A stretch of DNA of 64,000 nt from Thermosediminibacter oceani DSM 16646 (GCF_000144645.1 NC_014377.1:1736001-1800000); one strand, 5' to 3'; positions 47,291 through 56,534 are shown, counted from the stretch's first letter. Numbers and translations: made by a program. The notes: a model not told the origin generated them from the letters alone.

Positions 47291-47962
47291 ATGAGTAGAA
47301 AAATCGGCATAATTTGTACCGTACTGGGAATCTTTATTTTGCTTGCCGGTTTTTCATTAAGAAGTTTTATTTACCATACGGAGTTTATATTGAAAAATGA
47401 TTTAAATCGCAGGTTCGTTTCGTTTTTATATGATAACGGCTTATTAGATAATAATAATATTTCTGAAAGCGATATAGGCCATCCCTATTTTGCAAAAGAC
47501 GTTTTGTTTATTTCCAATACAAAGAATAAATTGCGCGGGGTTCACCTTCATCCTAATAATCATTTAGTGGAACGCACAAGTGGAATAACAATAGAATTAG
47601 AAAACAATATTTTTATTGAGTTTTTTGCTGATGAACAGTACGAACAAGAGATAAGAGACATTTTGGCAAAATTCGATCCCAAAAACTATCCGGTTAACCC
47701 TGAAGCTATAAAGCTGGCTTTGTTAAAAAATGCATGTGCTAATTTCGGGCAAATTCTAGCGTTTATCGAACATCACGGATTCTTAGGACTACCGGGACTA
47801 TTCATTGAAGGATTTAATTCCGCCGTCAGGATACCTGTAGTTCCATTAATATACAAAAGCCCGGCGATGCAAAAATTCTTCCAATCGCTAATCCTGCCCG
47901 TAATTGGATTTATAATGACCGCGATAGGCTCCTTCAAGCTTGTCAAAAACCATTTCTCGTAG
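47291..47962 (+). CDS. Unknown membrane protein with two terminal helices
   Basis: The 223-residue protein has hydrophobic helices at 5-25 and near 200-215; the middle, about 170 residues, is polar and AT-rich in code. No known motif is seen. AAAGGAT lies nine bases before the ATG and a TATAAT box lies further up in AT-rich DNA. It is alone on the plus strand between the subtilase and the sigma-54 activator. A TTCAGGA/TCCTGAA hairpin follows the stop. I cannot assign a function. Confidence 0.65.
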   Translation: MSRKIGIICTVLGIFILLAGFSLRSFIYHTEFILKNDLNRRFVSFLYDNGLLDNNNISESDIGHPYFAKDVLFISNTKNKLRGVHLHPNNHLVERTSGITIELENNIFIEFFADEQYEQEIRDILAKFDPKNYPVNPEAIKLALLKNACANFGQILAFIEHHGFLGLPGLFIEGFNSAVRIPVVPLIYKSPAMQKFFQSLILPVIGFIMTAIGSFKLVKNHFS

Positions 47963-48033
47963 TTTCAGGACGTTCATCCTGAACATTGTGGTGCAATCGC
48001 GATGGACAAACAGGGAGAGGGCAGGGAAGCCCT

Positions 48034-49122
48034 TTACATCCCTTCTTCCCATTTTCCGCCGTTCTCGACCATTTCAAGCAACGCTTTTCCCTTTCCCGTC
48101 AGTACGGCGCCTTTAGCTCCTATTTTCAATTCAATCAGGCCGTCCCGCTCCATCTGTTTCATCATTCTCCTTATAATACCCTCTCCCAAATTCCAGTTCT
48201 CTCTCTTGGCCATTTCAGCCAGAGCCCTCCGGCCGATGCCGTCGTTCTCTTTTATTTTCTTCATGATCCATATCATTGCTTCCCTTTTTTCCTTTACACT
48301 CAGATCGCTTGCAGCGCTCAATATCCCGGAGATCATGTGTGATGGCAAATCCTCGATGGCGATCCTGGTCGTCTCATCCTTTACGCTAACCAGGTACTCC
48401 ACCAGATTTACAAGTTCCCTCACATTCCCCGGCCACTCGTACGAAAGCAGGTAATCAAGGGTATCTTCTTCAAAAAAATCCCATGCATTCGTAATCCTTC
48501 CATCGGTATACCTTTTCAGATAAAATCCCAGTAATACCAAAATGTCCTCTTTCCTTTCCCTCAGCGGTGGGACATACAGCGGTAGAACGCTCAGCCTGTA
48601 ATAAAGATCCTGCCTGAAAGAGCCCTCCTTAACTTTTTTCCAGAGATCTTTGTTCGTAGCAGCTATAACCCTCACGTCCAACTGTATTGCCTTAAGCCCT
48701 CCGACCCTGATTATTCTCTTCTCCTGTAGGACTCTTAAAAGCCTCACCTGAAAATCCTGCGGCGCATCGCCTATTTCGTCAAGAAAAATTGTGCCGCCAT
48801 CGGCCTCCTCGAACAGGCCGGGTTTTCCCCCTTTCTTAGCCCCGGTAAACGCACCCTCTTCGTAGCCGAAAAGTTCGCTTTCAAGCAGATTACTTGGTAA
48901 TGCGGCAAAATTCACAGGTACGAAAGGACCATCCTTTCTCCTGGAAGCATTGTGTATAGCCTGAGCGAAAAGTTCCTTTCCGGTGCCGCTTTCCCCGTAA
49001 ATAAGCACCGTTGAATCGCTTGATGCTATTTTCTTTGCCGCTTCTATTGCCTTTTTTATCGCACGGCTTTGACCAACTATGTCCTCGAATTCGTAAACTG
49101 CCGTAAGCCCATCTTTTCTCAC
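48034..49122 (-). CDS. Sigma-54-dependent transcription activator without sensor domain
   Basis: The 362-residue protein begins almost directly with the AAA+ domain (EFEDIVGQSRAIKKA at residue 11). It has Walker A GESGTGKE, sigma-54-contacting loop GAFTGA and Walker B GGTIFLDEIG, then the arginine-finger region and GNVRELVNLVEYL. Unlike NtrC there is no N-terminal receiver or PAS domain, and the C-terminus (265-362) looks like a winged helix (IGRRALAEMAKRENW) rather than the usual Fis-type HTH. Start GTG with GGAGG eight bases before. Its leader carries a c-di-GMP riboswitch. Target promoters are unknown. Confidence 0.85.
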   Translation of the reverse strand: MRKDGLTAVYEFEDIVGQSRAIKKAIEAAKKIASSDSTVLIYGESGTGKELFAQAIHNASRRKDGPFVPVNFAALPSNLLESELFGYEEGAFTGAKKGGKPGLFEEADGGTIFLDEIGDAPQDFQVRLLRVLQEKRIIRVGGLKAIQLDVRVIAATNKDLWKKVKEGSFRQDLYYRLSVLPLYVPPLRERKEDILVLLGFYLKRYTDGRITNAWDFFEEDTLDYLLSYEWPGNVRELVNLVEYLVSVKDETTRIAIEDLPSHMISGILSAASDLSVKEKREAMIWIMKKIKENDGIGRRALAEMAKRENWNLGEGIIRRMMKQMERDGLIELKIGAKGAVLTGKGKALLEMVENGGKWEEGM

Positions 49123-49150
49123 CTGCGCACCTCCAAATTCCGATTAAACT

Positions 49151-49190
49151 TAAAACAAAACTACCTCTGCCGGACACTGGAAAGGTAGTC
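49151..49190 (-). terminator. Riboswitch terminator before the sigma-54 activator gene
   Basis: ACTACCT/AGGTAGT stem (49189-49160) followed by TTTTGTTTT. CCGGCAG inside it (49173-49167) is the exact complement of CTGCCGG at the 3' end of the aptamer (49226-49220), giving a competing antiterminator helix. Confidence 0.85.
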
Positions 49191-49217
49191 TTTTACAATC
49201 CTATAATCTATTTTAAA

Positions 49218-49305
49218 CCCCGGCAGCCCGGCTGCTATGAAGAGCTTGTCTCTTCGTAGGCCCGTGGCTTTGCGTCCCTACCTTTCGACGGTTTGCCCTT
49301 GACGG
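49218..49305 (-). promoter_or_regulatory. c-di-GMP-I (GEMM-I) riboswitch upstream of the sigma-54 activator
   Basis: On the minus strand: AAGGGCAAACC, GTCGAAAGGTAGGGACGCAAAGCC (GAAA tetraloop hairpin), ACGGGCCTACGA, a GAAGAG/CTCTTC stem, then ATAGCAGCCGGGCTGCCGG receptor and closing strand. The order and conserved bases match the class-I c-di-GMP aptamer. It ends about 95 bases before the GTG start. Confidence 0.9.
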
Positions 49306-49377
49306 AAATAATTTTATTTTACATATTTTTACTATTCTTCATATTTATGCCATTTCCTGCTTTTTATGTAATCAAAA

Positions 49378-49404
49378 TTAAAGCCCGGTTTTATCAAACC
49401 GGGC
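49378..49404 (-). terminator. Terminator of the hydroxyacid dehydrogenase gene
   Basis: GCCCGGTTT-GATA-AAACCGGGC followed on the minus strand by TTTAATTTTG, just after the stop. Confidence 0.88.
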
Positions 49405-49410
49405 ATATTA

Positions 49411-50361
49411 TCAGTATCCCCTGTCCAGGTCGACGACATTTATCAATCGCTCATTCTTCAGGTATCTTTCCAGGTTTTCGTTCACCACTTTCATGGCTCT
49501 TTCCATGTAACGGTCGGAGCTGCCTGCTATGTGTGGAGTTATTATGACGTTGGGCATTCCCCACAAAGGACTTTCCGGCGGCAGGGGCTCTTCCTCAAAT
49601 ACATCTAAGGCCGCTCCCGCTATCCAGCCTTCTTTCAGTGCCTTTATAAGAGCACTCTCGTCAACCACGGCGCCCCGGGCTATGTTTATGAAATAAGCTG
49701 TAGGCTTCATGGCTCTGAAGTGTTCTTCTCTAAACAGGTGACGGGTCTCGACAGTAAGAGGGACAGCGCACACCACGAAATCGGACTTCGACAGGAGTTC
49801 TTTCAGAGAACTGCTGCCGTACATCTCATCGTAATCTCCTTTTATCCTGCCGCTCCTGCGAAGGCCGATCACTTTCATGCCGAAAGCCTTTCCCAGCCTT
49901 GCTATCTCGCTGCCGATATTACCGGTCCCCACTATTCCCAAAGTCTTTTCGAATAGCTCCGTAGTATTTACTTTTTTATTCCAAATCTTATTTTTCTGCT
50001 GTTCGTAAAACCGGTTCAGCCCTCTGGCAAACATGAGCATGTAGCCGAACACCAGCTCCGAAATTGGCACTTTATGAATTCCGCTGGTATTGGTTACAAT
50101 TATGCCCTTTTCCTTGACCAGATCAAAGGGCAAGCGTTCAACACCGGCGCTCAGCGACTGGATCCATTTTAGCCGTTCGGCAGCCTCAACAAGCTGCCTT
50201 TCAAAGTTGAATCCCCAGTCCACGTAAACTTCAGCGTCTTTTATCTCTTTTATTTTTTCCTCGGGGTTTTCGCTTATGACTATGTTCCAGTCGGGGGCGA
50301 CTTCGCGCGTTTTTATGAGGTGCTTTTCGGAAACCTTGGCCCCGAATAAGATTTTCCCCAT
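49411..50361 (-). CDS. D-2-hydroxyacid dehydrogenase
   Basis: The 316-residue NAD-dependent enzyme has the Rossmann motif GIVGTGNIGSEIARL near 145, the catalytic Arg in NIARGAVVDE near 227, Glu in DVFEEEPLPP near 256 and His in VIITPHIAGSS near 277. It may reduce a 2-keto acid; the substrate could be glyoxylate, hydroxypyruvate or an aliphatic keto acid. The ATG follows GAGGGAGG. It follows the yfcE-like gene by 25 bases. Confidence 0.9.
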   Translation of the reverse strand: MGKILFGAKVSEKHLIKTREVAPDWNIVISENPEEKIKEIKDAEVYVDWGFNFERQLVEAAERLKWIQSLSAGVERLPFDLVKEKGIIVTNTSGIHKVPISELVFGYMLMFARGLNRFYEQQKNKIWNKKVNTTELFEKTLGIVGTGNIGSEIARLGKAFGMKVIGLRRSGRIKGDYDEMYGSSSLKELLSKSDFVVCAVPLTVETRHLFREEHFRAMKPTAYFINIARGAVVDESALIKALKEGWIAGAALDVFEEEPLPPESPLWGMPNVIITPHIAGSSDRYMERAMKVVNENLERYLKNERLINVVDLDRGY

Positions 50362-50386
50362 AAGCTCAAACCCTCCCTCGCTTTTT

Positions 50387-50860
50387 TCAAAGCTCCTTTA
50401 TGGAGCTTTTTATATCCTCGTCCCGTATCTCAAGCACACCGAAAGTCCTTCCCGTGCCACACCTTGGAAGGGCAAGACTGCCGGGGTTGAAAATCAGGAC
50501 ATTTCCCACGCGCGTATTTTCCGGACAGTGGGTATGACCGAAAACCACCGCATCGGCAGAAAGGTCCTTTGCCCTGGCCAATAGCCTTTCATACCCGTGT
50601 TTTACACGATACGCATGGCCGTGGGTGAGAAGTATCTTTTTACCTTCCAATTGGATCAGCCTCTCACCCGGATAGTCGGAACCGGTGTCGCAGTTGCCTG
50701 ACACCCCGTAAACCCTGTAATTATACGCTTCCCTGATGTAATCAGCGTCGGCCGATATGTCTCCTGCATGCAAGATCAAATCCACAGGTTCCACAACTTT
50801 CATGGCTTTATCTATAAAATGTAGAAAACCGTGCGTATCGCTAAATACTCCGATTCTCAA
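50387..50860 (-). CDS. YfcE/MJ0936-family metallophosphodiesterase
   Basis: The 157-residue protein has the metal motifs FSDTHG, HAGDI, SGNCD, THGH and GHTH in order, the calcineurin-like fold of the YfcE (Bacillus YsnB) family. It hydrolyses simple phosphodiesters in vitro; its biological substrate is open. The start is TTG with GGAGGGG upstream. It sits after rdgB, as in Bacillus (rph-ysnA-ysnB). Confidence 0.9.
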   Translation of the reverse strand: MRIGVFSDTHGFLHFIDKAMKVVEPVDLILHAGDISADADYIREAYNYRVYGVSGNCDTGSDYPGERLIQLEGKKILLTHGHAYRVKHGYERLLARAKDLSADAVVFGHTHCPENTRVGNVLIFNPGSLALPRCGTGRTFGVLEIRDEDIKSSIKEL

Positions 50861-50876
50861 ATGTCGCCCCTCCGCT

Positions 50877-51473
50877 TCAACCTCTGGTGCATTGAAGTAT
50901 GTGCTTTCTGATTTTTTCTGTGGCCCTCGCCCGGTGGCTCACGGCGTTTTTCTCCTCAGGGGTGGCCTCAGCTAGGGTTTTCCCCAGCTCGGGTACAAAA
51001 AAAACAGGATCGTACCCAAATCCCATGGTACCTCTGGGCTCAAAGGTAATAAGCCCTTTCAAGTAACCGTACTCCACAAAAACCCTTCCGTCGGGTAATG
51101 CAAAGCACAGGCAGCAAACAAATCTCGCCTGCCTTTTTTCCCAGGGAACGCCCTTGAGCTCGTTCAGCAGCTTATTTATATTGTCTACGTCGCCGGCTCC
51201 GGGACCTGCAAACCTGGCTGTATGCACTCCGGGCCTGCCTCCCAGAGCGGCCACTTCAAGACCTGAATCATCGCCAAGGGACGCGATACCGGTCAGCTCT
51301 AAGACTTTTTTCGCTTTCATGACCGCATTTTCTTCAAAAGTGCTGCCGCTTTCCTCAACTTCGATCCCCGGAAAGTCTAAAAGTGAAATTATATTCAAGG
51401 GTATATCGGAAAGCATTTCTTTAAATTCTTTTAGTTTACCTCTATTCTTAGTTGCTATTACCAGATCCATCAT
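50877..51473 (-). CDS. rdgB: XTP/dITP diphosphatase (non-canonical purine NTPase)
   Basis: The RdgB/HAM1 family protein of about 198 residues shows [21 protein letters not shown] and [24 protein letters not shown] plus SHRARA near the end. It removes ITP, dITP and XTP from the pool. Adjacent ATGs (51473, 51470) are both possible; GAGG is upstream. It overlaps the rph end by about 25 bases. Confidence 0.94.
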   Translation of the reverse strand: MMDLVIATKNRGKLKEFKEMLSDIPLNIISLLDFPGIEVEESGSTFEENAVMKAKKVLELTGIASLGDDSGLEVAALGGRPGVHTARFAGPGAGDVDNINKLLNELKGVPWEKRQARFVCCLCFALPDGRVFVEYGYLKGLITFEPRGTMGFGYDPVFFVPELGKTLAEATPEEKNAVSHRARATEKIRKHILQCTRG

Positions 51474-52206
51474 TTTTTCCAACCTCGTCGACTACGTCGC
51501 TTAAAACTTGTTTTTGGATGGAAATCAGCTCAAAAACACCTTTTTGGGCCAGATCCAGCATATCGTTCAGATCCTGGCGGGTGAAAGGAAAAGCTTCTCC
51601 GGTACCCTGGACCTCTACAAGTTGCCCCTTGTCGGTCATCACCACATTCATATCAACCTGGGCTCTGCAGTCCTCCTCAAAATTCAGGTCCAGCAACTTT
51701 TCGCCGTCGACAATGCCCACACTTACTGCAGCCACAAAACTGTTAACCGGAATAACTTCAATGATTCCGTTGTCCTTTAAATACTTGAAAGCATCCACCA
51801 GGGCTACAAAGGCACCGGTGATAGCCGCCGTACGGGTACCCCCATCGGCCTGGATTACATCGCAGTCCAGCCATACGGTCCTCTCACCCAAAGCTGCAAG
51901 ATCAACCACAGATCTCATGGCCCTACCGATCAACCTCTGGATTTCCATGGTCCTCCCGCTGGGCTTCAAGCTTTCCCTGATATTCCGAATTTCCGTGGCC
52001 CTTGGGAGCATGGAGTATTCGGCCGTTACCCATCCCTGCCCTTTACCTCTCAAGAAAGGCGGTACTTTTTCGTCGACGGTTGCGGTACATATTACCTTTG
52101 TATCACCCGCTTCAATAAGAACAGACCCTTCGGCGTATTTATTGAAGCGGCGTATAATGTTTACAGGTCTTATCTCGTCGAATTCTCTGCCGTCAGCTCT
52201 CGCCAA
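51448..52206 (-). CDS. rph: Ribonuclease PH
   Basis: The 252-residue enzyme has the RNase PH motifs [30 protein letters not shown] and [20 protein letters not shown]. It trims tRNA 3' ends by phosphorolysis. The start is TTG with AGGATGG seven bases before. It lies between gerM-like and rdgB genes in the conserved block. Confidence 0.95.
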   Translation of the reverse strand: MARADGREFDEIRPVNIIRRFNKYAEGSVLIEAGDTKVICTATVDEKVPPFLRGKGQGWVTAEYSMLPRATEIRNIRESLKPSGRTMEIQRLIGRAMRSVVDLAALGERTVWLDCDVIQADGGTRTAAITGAFVALVDAFKYLKDNGIIEVIPVNSFVAAVSVGIVDGEKLLDLNFEEDCRAQVDMNVVMTDKGQLVEVQGTGEAFPFTRQDLNDMLDLAQKGVFELISIQKQVLSDVVDEVGKNDGSGNSN

Positions 52207-52232
52207 AAAATACCATCCTCTCTAAAACTATA

Positions 52233-53234
52233 TCATATATTGGCGGGGTTTATATACGCCGGTTTCAAAATGGGCGTATCCAGAATGGTACCTTCGGGCA
52301 AAACCCCGCTTTTACCCTCCACCTGAATGGTTACCTTCTCCACTCCGGGAAATTCCGAAAGAGTCAGCACTACGGTATTTACCAGCGCCTGTTCGGTGTC
52401 AACACCGCCACCATAGCCCTCGATCTCTTTGGAAAAATTGACAATCGCCTCATTCTCCTTCAGGCTGACATCAAGCACCTTTGTGTCGGCGGGTATGACC
52501 GAACTCAAACCCATTCCCTGCACCGGTCCTTTGATGAGTTCTTCCAGTGCTGTTTTCATGAGGTTATCGCTCTTTTTCACCATTCGCGTAACCGGCACGT
52601 AATAGGTAAAATTTCCGTCGCTGCTGCTTCCTCTGAAATACAGCATCACAGGAACCATATTATTACCCTCAGCTGCGGCACCCGGTTCCAGATTGATCTT
52701 TTCACGCTGGAGTTCGTCTTTCAAAATCGTACCGTTAGGGCATTTTTTTAAAGGTTTACCTTCTACCATTAATTGGACTTTCTGGACCGAGGGAAATTCC
52801 GTTAGGGTATATACTACAGCCTTTATAGCGTTCTGCTCTGCGGTTTTCCCGTTCAGATTTAGAAATTCCCTGCTGAAGTCAACTTTTGCAATGCCGTCCC
52901 TTATCGTCATGCCCAGCACTTTGGTTCCCGAAGGTAGAGGGGGCTTAAGGCCTTTGGGCTCAAGCTCGGCTCTTATCTCGGGCGTGTCCACAAGGCTTTC
53001 CAGAGCGGATTTGGCTATTCCCTCAACCCAGGGTATATCCCTGGTGACCGGTACCAGAAGATCGTGTTCGTTTACAAAATAAAACACTGTCCTGCGCATG
53101 TTAGCCTGCGTTTCCTGGACAGGTTCCGACTCTTGGGATGAAGCGTCGCCGCTGTCTTTTTTCTGCAGCCCGCAGGCTGTAATGCTGAAAATAAGAATGA
53201 GGATCAAAATAAGCGCCGCAACCCTCTTGGGCAT
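52233..53234 (-). CDS. gerM: GerMN-domain lipoprotein (GerM type)
   Basis: The ATG at 53234 follows GAGGAGG. A lipoprotein signal peptide ends ITACGLQKK (Cys near residue 22). Two GerMN (Spo-related) domains follow: FYFVNEHDLLVPVTRDIP...TEFPSVQKVQLMVEG and LYFRGSSSDGNFTYYVPVTRMV...SEFPGVEKVTIQVEG. GerM in Bacillus acts in sporulation and germination at the outer membrane side. The 333-residue length fits. It opens the gerM-rph-rdgB-yfcE block. Confidence 0.9.
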   Translation of the reverse strand: MPKRVAALILILILIFSITACGLQKKDSGDASSQESEPVQETQANMRRTVFYFVNEHDLLVPVTRDIPWVEGIAKSALESLVDTPEIRAELEPKGLKPPLPSGTKVLGMTIRDGIAKVDFSREFLNLNGKTAEQNAIKAVVYTLTEFPSVQKVQLMVEGKPLKKCPNGTILKDELQREKINLEPGAAAEGNNMVPVMLYFRGSSSDGNFTYYVPVTRMVKKSDNLMKTALEELIKGPVQGMGLSSVIPADTKVLDVSLKENEAIVNFSKEIEGYGGGVDTEQALVNTVVLTLSEFPGVEKVTIQVEGKSGVLPEGTILDTPILKPAYINPANI

Positions 53235-53305
53235 AAAACAACCTCCTCTTAAAGTATACATCTTAATTAATATATATTTAAGAAGAGGTTTTTTATGCCT
53301 GAGGG

Positions 53306-53815
53306 TCACTTTGCCTGTTTAAAGTATCCCCCTTTAGCCGACTTCATATCCATTATGGTGATAAATGCCGATTCGTCCTCGCTTTCTATGAGGTTGATCA
53401 GAGCCGGAACGTTTTTTCGTGCCAGATATATGACGAGCACGTGACGTGTTCCTTCTTTTCCCATGCCCTGAAGCATAGTTACACCAAATCCCCGGCTCCT
53501 GATTTTTTCTGGAAGTTCGGGGTTCTGCGTAATGACCTGTACCGTTGTGAGGCCGAGAGCCAATTTTTCTTCCAGCAGGCTGCCAACGTAATTGCCTGTG
53601 GCGAAACCCAATGCATAAGCAATCAGGTTTAATGGGTCGCCCAGTTTCCCTACAACCTGGTTTAAAGCCGTTATGTAAATAATCACCTCAAAAAAGCCCA
53701 TTACAGCCGCCTGCATCCGGTGACCCCTAACAACCATCAAGGTTCTTAACGTTGAAAGAGAAACGTCACAAACCCGAGCGATAAAAATGAATAAATAGCC
53801 TAGCAGTGGAGTCAA
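53306..53815 (-). CDS. UPF0316 membrane protein (DUF5698-DUF2179)
   Basis: The 169-residue protein has three N-terminal membrane helices (1-85), an RTLMVVRGH segment, and a soluble C-terminal DUF2179 domain (TTVQVITQNPELPEKIRSRG). The family is linked to nucleotide-second-messenger proteins of the DarA/PII-like context, but no function is proven. The start is TTG with GGGGG upstream. It lies 71 bases upstream of gerM. Confidence 0.88.
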   Translation of the reverse strand: MTPLLGYLFIFIARVCDVSLSTLRTLMVVRGHRMQAAVMGFFEVIIYITALNQVVGKLGDPLNLIAYALGFATGNYVGSLLEEKLALGLTTVQVITQNPELPEKIRSRGFGVTMLQGMGKEGTRHVLVIYLARKNVPALINLIESEDESAFITIMDMKSAKGGYFKQAK

Positions 53816-53880
53816 AACTCAACCCCCTTATCGAGATTCAAGTGTATCATATCAAACCCGGGTTTTTGTGTCAACAAAGT

Positions 53881-55485
53881 TTATTGACCCGAAAGGTAAT
53901 TGAAAATGCCTTTAAATATTCCTTCGGCGGCCTTTTGCCTAAACGCCTCCGTCCGCAGTAGCCCAAGGTCGTGGCTACTGCTCATGAAAGCGACTTCCAC
54001 CAGTGCTGAAGGCATCTTGGTCTCCCGGATGACTACCAAGTTGGGCCTTTCTATCAGGCCCTTGTCCGGAAGGCCCAGAGTTTCAACAACAGCTTTATGG
54101 ATGGTCTGAGCAAAAGCCTTCTTTTCCGGCGTCGGGTAGTACAGGGTCTGGGTCCCCGAAATTGCAGGGTTATTGATGGAATTATTATGAATGCTTACGA
54201 ACAAATCTGCCCCCGCTTCATTTGCAATACCTGCCCTGGTGTACAGGTTTACGTAAATGTCGGTCTCCCTGGTCATCAGCACTTTCGCCCCGTTTTCTTC
54301 CAGGAGCTTTTTTAATCTAAGAGCGATATCGAGGTTCAAATCTTTTTCGTTAACCCCTGAATATACTGCTCCGGGGTCCGAGCCGCCGTGGCCAGGGTCA
54401 ATCACGATGATCCTGCCTTTGAGAGGGTTGCCGGTGGGAGAAAAGTTCACCGTGATGTTACTCCCGTCTTTATAAACCTGATAATGGACGTCCGTCTTCA
54501 GGTCGAAGACGACCCTTACTGTATCGGGGTTTGTCGAAAACTGGCTCACCCGCACGCTTTTAACGTAGTCATTCTCGGGTACTTCGGGCGCTGATGCCGA
54601 AAGCCTTGCGCCGAATATATCCAATACCAGCCTGTAATCGCCTTTTTCCGGCGTGCCGAGGGTGAAATGGTTGTATTTAGCGGGCCCCAAAGTCCTCAAC
54701 GTGGCGATAAGGTCTTCTCCTCCCTCGAACTCTATACCGGTGAGGGCATTTCGAAAGACTATTGCCAAAGAGTTCTGCCCATCCATTCTTAAAATATCGA
54801 AGGAAACTCCTTCTTTAATTTCTACCACAAAACGGCTCGCCGGAGACTCTGTTTCCAAAACTTCCGCAATTACCCTGTCCACATAATTGTCGTGTACATT
54901 CAAGATGTTCTTATTGGTCTTCAATTCGGCCTTTATGTCGACTACGACCGCGTTTTCTGCCTCCGACTGGGCCACCGAATATTCCAGAGGCACGTTGCCT
55001 TTTATCACTACGGCCGGGACTTCGTTTACAGTACTATACGAAAAATCCAGAATCTGGGGAGAATACTTGATTACATCGACCCTTCTTCTGACACCGTCCC
55101 AGGACACTTTTGCCCCCAGCGATTCTCCTATAAACCTCAGGGGTACCATGGTCCTGTCTTTAATTATCATTGGAGGCACGTCTAGTGTGACCGGTGTTTG
55201 GTTTATAAAAGCCTTGGTATCGTTTATTTTGAGAACTATCAGCGTCTTTCCAGAAACCACTCTGACGGTGCGCTGTACGGCGTCCCAGTGGACAGCAGCA
55301 CCAAGATTTTCGGAGATCACCCTCAGAGGTACCAGAGTCCTGTCTTTGTAAATTATAGGCGCCACGTCGGATACTATCTTTTTCTGGTTAATGTAGATTT
55401 CGATAGGCTCCGCAGGTAGAGCCGCATATACGGTGGTGTGCAAAAAAAGTATCGCTAAAAGTGCGATAGCGATTTTCTTAAACAT
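53881..55485 (-). CDS. Secreted N-acetylmuramoyl-L-alanine amidase (Amidase_3) with AMIN and copper-amine-oxidase-like domains
   Basis: The 534-residue protein has a signal peptide, two copies of the copper amine oxidase N-like wall domain (IYKDRTLVPLRVISENLGA, IKDRTMVPLRFIGESLGA), an AMIN-type domain (about 150-260 and 290-345) and a C-terminal Amidase_3 catalytic domain with DPGHGGSDPGA, IHNNS and VEVAFMS (zinc His/Glu/His and catalytic Glu). It cleaves the amide between muramic acid and stem peptide. RBS AGGAGG precedes the ATG. Confidence 0.93.
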   Translation of the reverse strand: MFKKIAIALLAILFLHTTVYAALPAEPIEIYINQKKIVSDVAPIIYKDRTLVPLRVISENLGAAVHWDAVQRTVRVVSGKTLIVLKINDTKAFINQTPVTLDVPPMIIKDRTMVPLRFIGESLGAKVSWDGVRRRVDVIKYSPQILDFSYSTVNEVPAVVIKGNVPLEYSVAQSEAENAVVVDIKAELKTNKNILNVHDNYVDRVIAEVLETESPASRFVVEIKEGVSFDILRMDGQNSLAIVFRNALTGIEFEGGEDLIATLRTLGPAKYNHFTLGTPEKGDYRLVLDIFGARLSASAPEVPENDYVKSVRVSQFSTNPDTVRVVFDLKTDVHYQVYKDGSNITVNFSPTGNPLKGRIIVIDPGHGGSDPGAVYSGVNEKDLNLDIALRLKKLLEENGAKVLMTRETDIYVNLYTRAGIANEAGADLFVSIHNNSINNPAISGTQTLYYPTPEKKAFAQTIHKAVVETLGLPDKGLIERPNLVVIRETKMPSALVEVAFMSSSHDLGLLRTEAFRQKAAEGIFKGIFNYLSGQ

Positions 55486-55599
55486 GCAAAAAACCTCCTG
55501 CTGTTTGTTAGTGCGAAGTAAACTCCTTTTGTCTACTATAACAAGTTTCGACTTTAAAACCCTAAATCCTCCTCAAATTATAAAACGTAACAGAAATGT

Positions 55600-55628
55600 A
55601 AAAAAACCGGATATTTAAATCCGGTTTT
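55600..55628 (-). terminator. Terminator of rex
   Basis: AAAACCGGAT...ATCCGGTTTT hairpin with a seven-T tail on the minus strand, about 60 bases past the rex stop. Confidence 0.8.
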
Positions 55629-55690
55629 CATATATTCATCCAGGGAAGACGGCCTATTGACTCACCCAGTCAACGGCAAATTTTTATTCT

Positions 55691-56362
55691 TCATGAATTT
55701 TTCTGCGTTGCAATCCGCTCCTTCACCCTGCTCTCATTCATCCTGTAACTTAAAGTTAAAAGGCTGTCGAGGAGGAGCACGTTTTCCACGATTACCCCGG
55801 GACCGGCTTTAACTTCGATGGGGGCGAAATTCCATATCCCTTTTATCATGGTTTTACTCAAAGTATCAGCTACCTCCTGGGCGTTTTCCCGGGGCACAGT
55901 GATCACCGCAATGTCTACTTCGTTTTCATTTATAAAATAAATTATATCATTTATGTCGTGTACAGGGATGCCACGGATACTTTTTCCAATAAGGTCGGGA
56001 TTCACATCAAACAGAGCCAGAATTTTAAATCCATGCCGTTCGAAATCACCGTAACCGGCAAGGGCCTGTCCCAGTTTACCGGCCCCTACGATCACCATCT
56101 TATGTTCAGTATTCAGCCCTAGAATTTTCGCAAGCTCATTATACAGCTGTTCGACATTGTAGCCGTAACCCTGCTGACCGAATTCTCCAAAATTATTCAG
56201 ATCCTGCCTAATCTGAGAGGCTGTAAAACCTAGGATACGACCCATCTCATGGGACGAGACTCTTTCGACATTTTTCTGCAAAAGCTCGCCCAAGAATTTA
56301 TGGTATTTGGGAAGTCTTCTTATTACGGCAAGCGATACCTTTTTGATCTCATCTGATGCCAT
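55691..56362 (-). CDS. rex: Redox-sensing transcriptional repressor Rex
   Basis: The 223-residue protein has an N-terminal winged helix (VSSHEMGRILGFTASQIRQDLNNFG) and a Rossmann domain (VGAGKLGQALAGY near 95). NADH releases Rex from DNA, so it governs fermentation and electron-transfer genes. The ATG follows AGGAGG. A Rex-like operator overlaps the promoter region just upstream, implying autoregulation. Confidence 0.95.
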   Translation of the reverse strand: MASDEIKKVSLAVIRRLPKYHKFLGELLQKNVERVSSHEMGRILGFTASQIRQDLNNFGEFGQQGYGYNVEQLYNELAKILGLNTEHKMVIVGAGKLGQALAGYGDFERHGFKILALFDVNPDLIGKSIRGIPVHDINDIIYFINENEVDIAVITVPRENAQEVADTLSKTMIKGIWNFAPIEVKAGPGVIVENVLLLDSLLTLSYRMNESRVKERIATQKNS

Positions 56363-56375
56363 AGTATCCTCCTGT

Positions 56376-56393
56376 TTGTAAACAGTTACACAA
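56376..56393. promoter_or_regulatory. Rex-like operator upstream of rex
   Basis: TTGTAAACAGTTACACAA resembles the consensus TTGTTAA-N4-TTAACAA with about 11 of 14 defined positions matching. It lies 14 bases before the rex ATG. Confidence 0.6.
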
Positions 56394-56495
56394 TTATACA
56401 GTTATAATATAACACAATAATATATGCATGTCAAAATTTTGTTATTTTTGTTCAAGATTCGATCCAAATTAGGTCCAAAGCCTTCCCAAAATCAT

Positions 56496-56527
56496 AAAGG
56501 GGGTTCCTCCAGAGGAGAACCCCCTTT
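56496..56527 (-). terminator. Hairpin after the NhaC gene
   Basis: AAAGGGGGTTC/GAACCCCCTTT stem (with inner CCTC/GAGG) lies directly after the NhaC stop; a short T-rich tract follows on the minus strand. Confidence 0.7.
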
Positions 56528-56534
56528 CCCTGCG

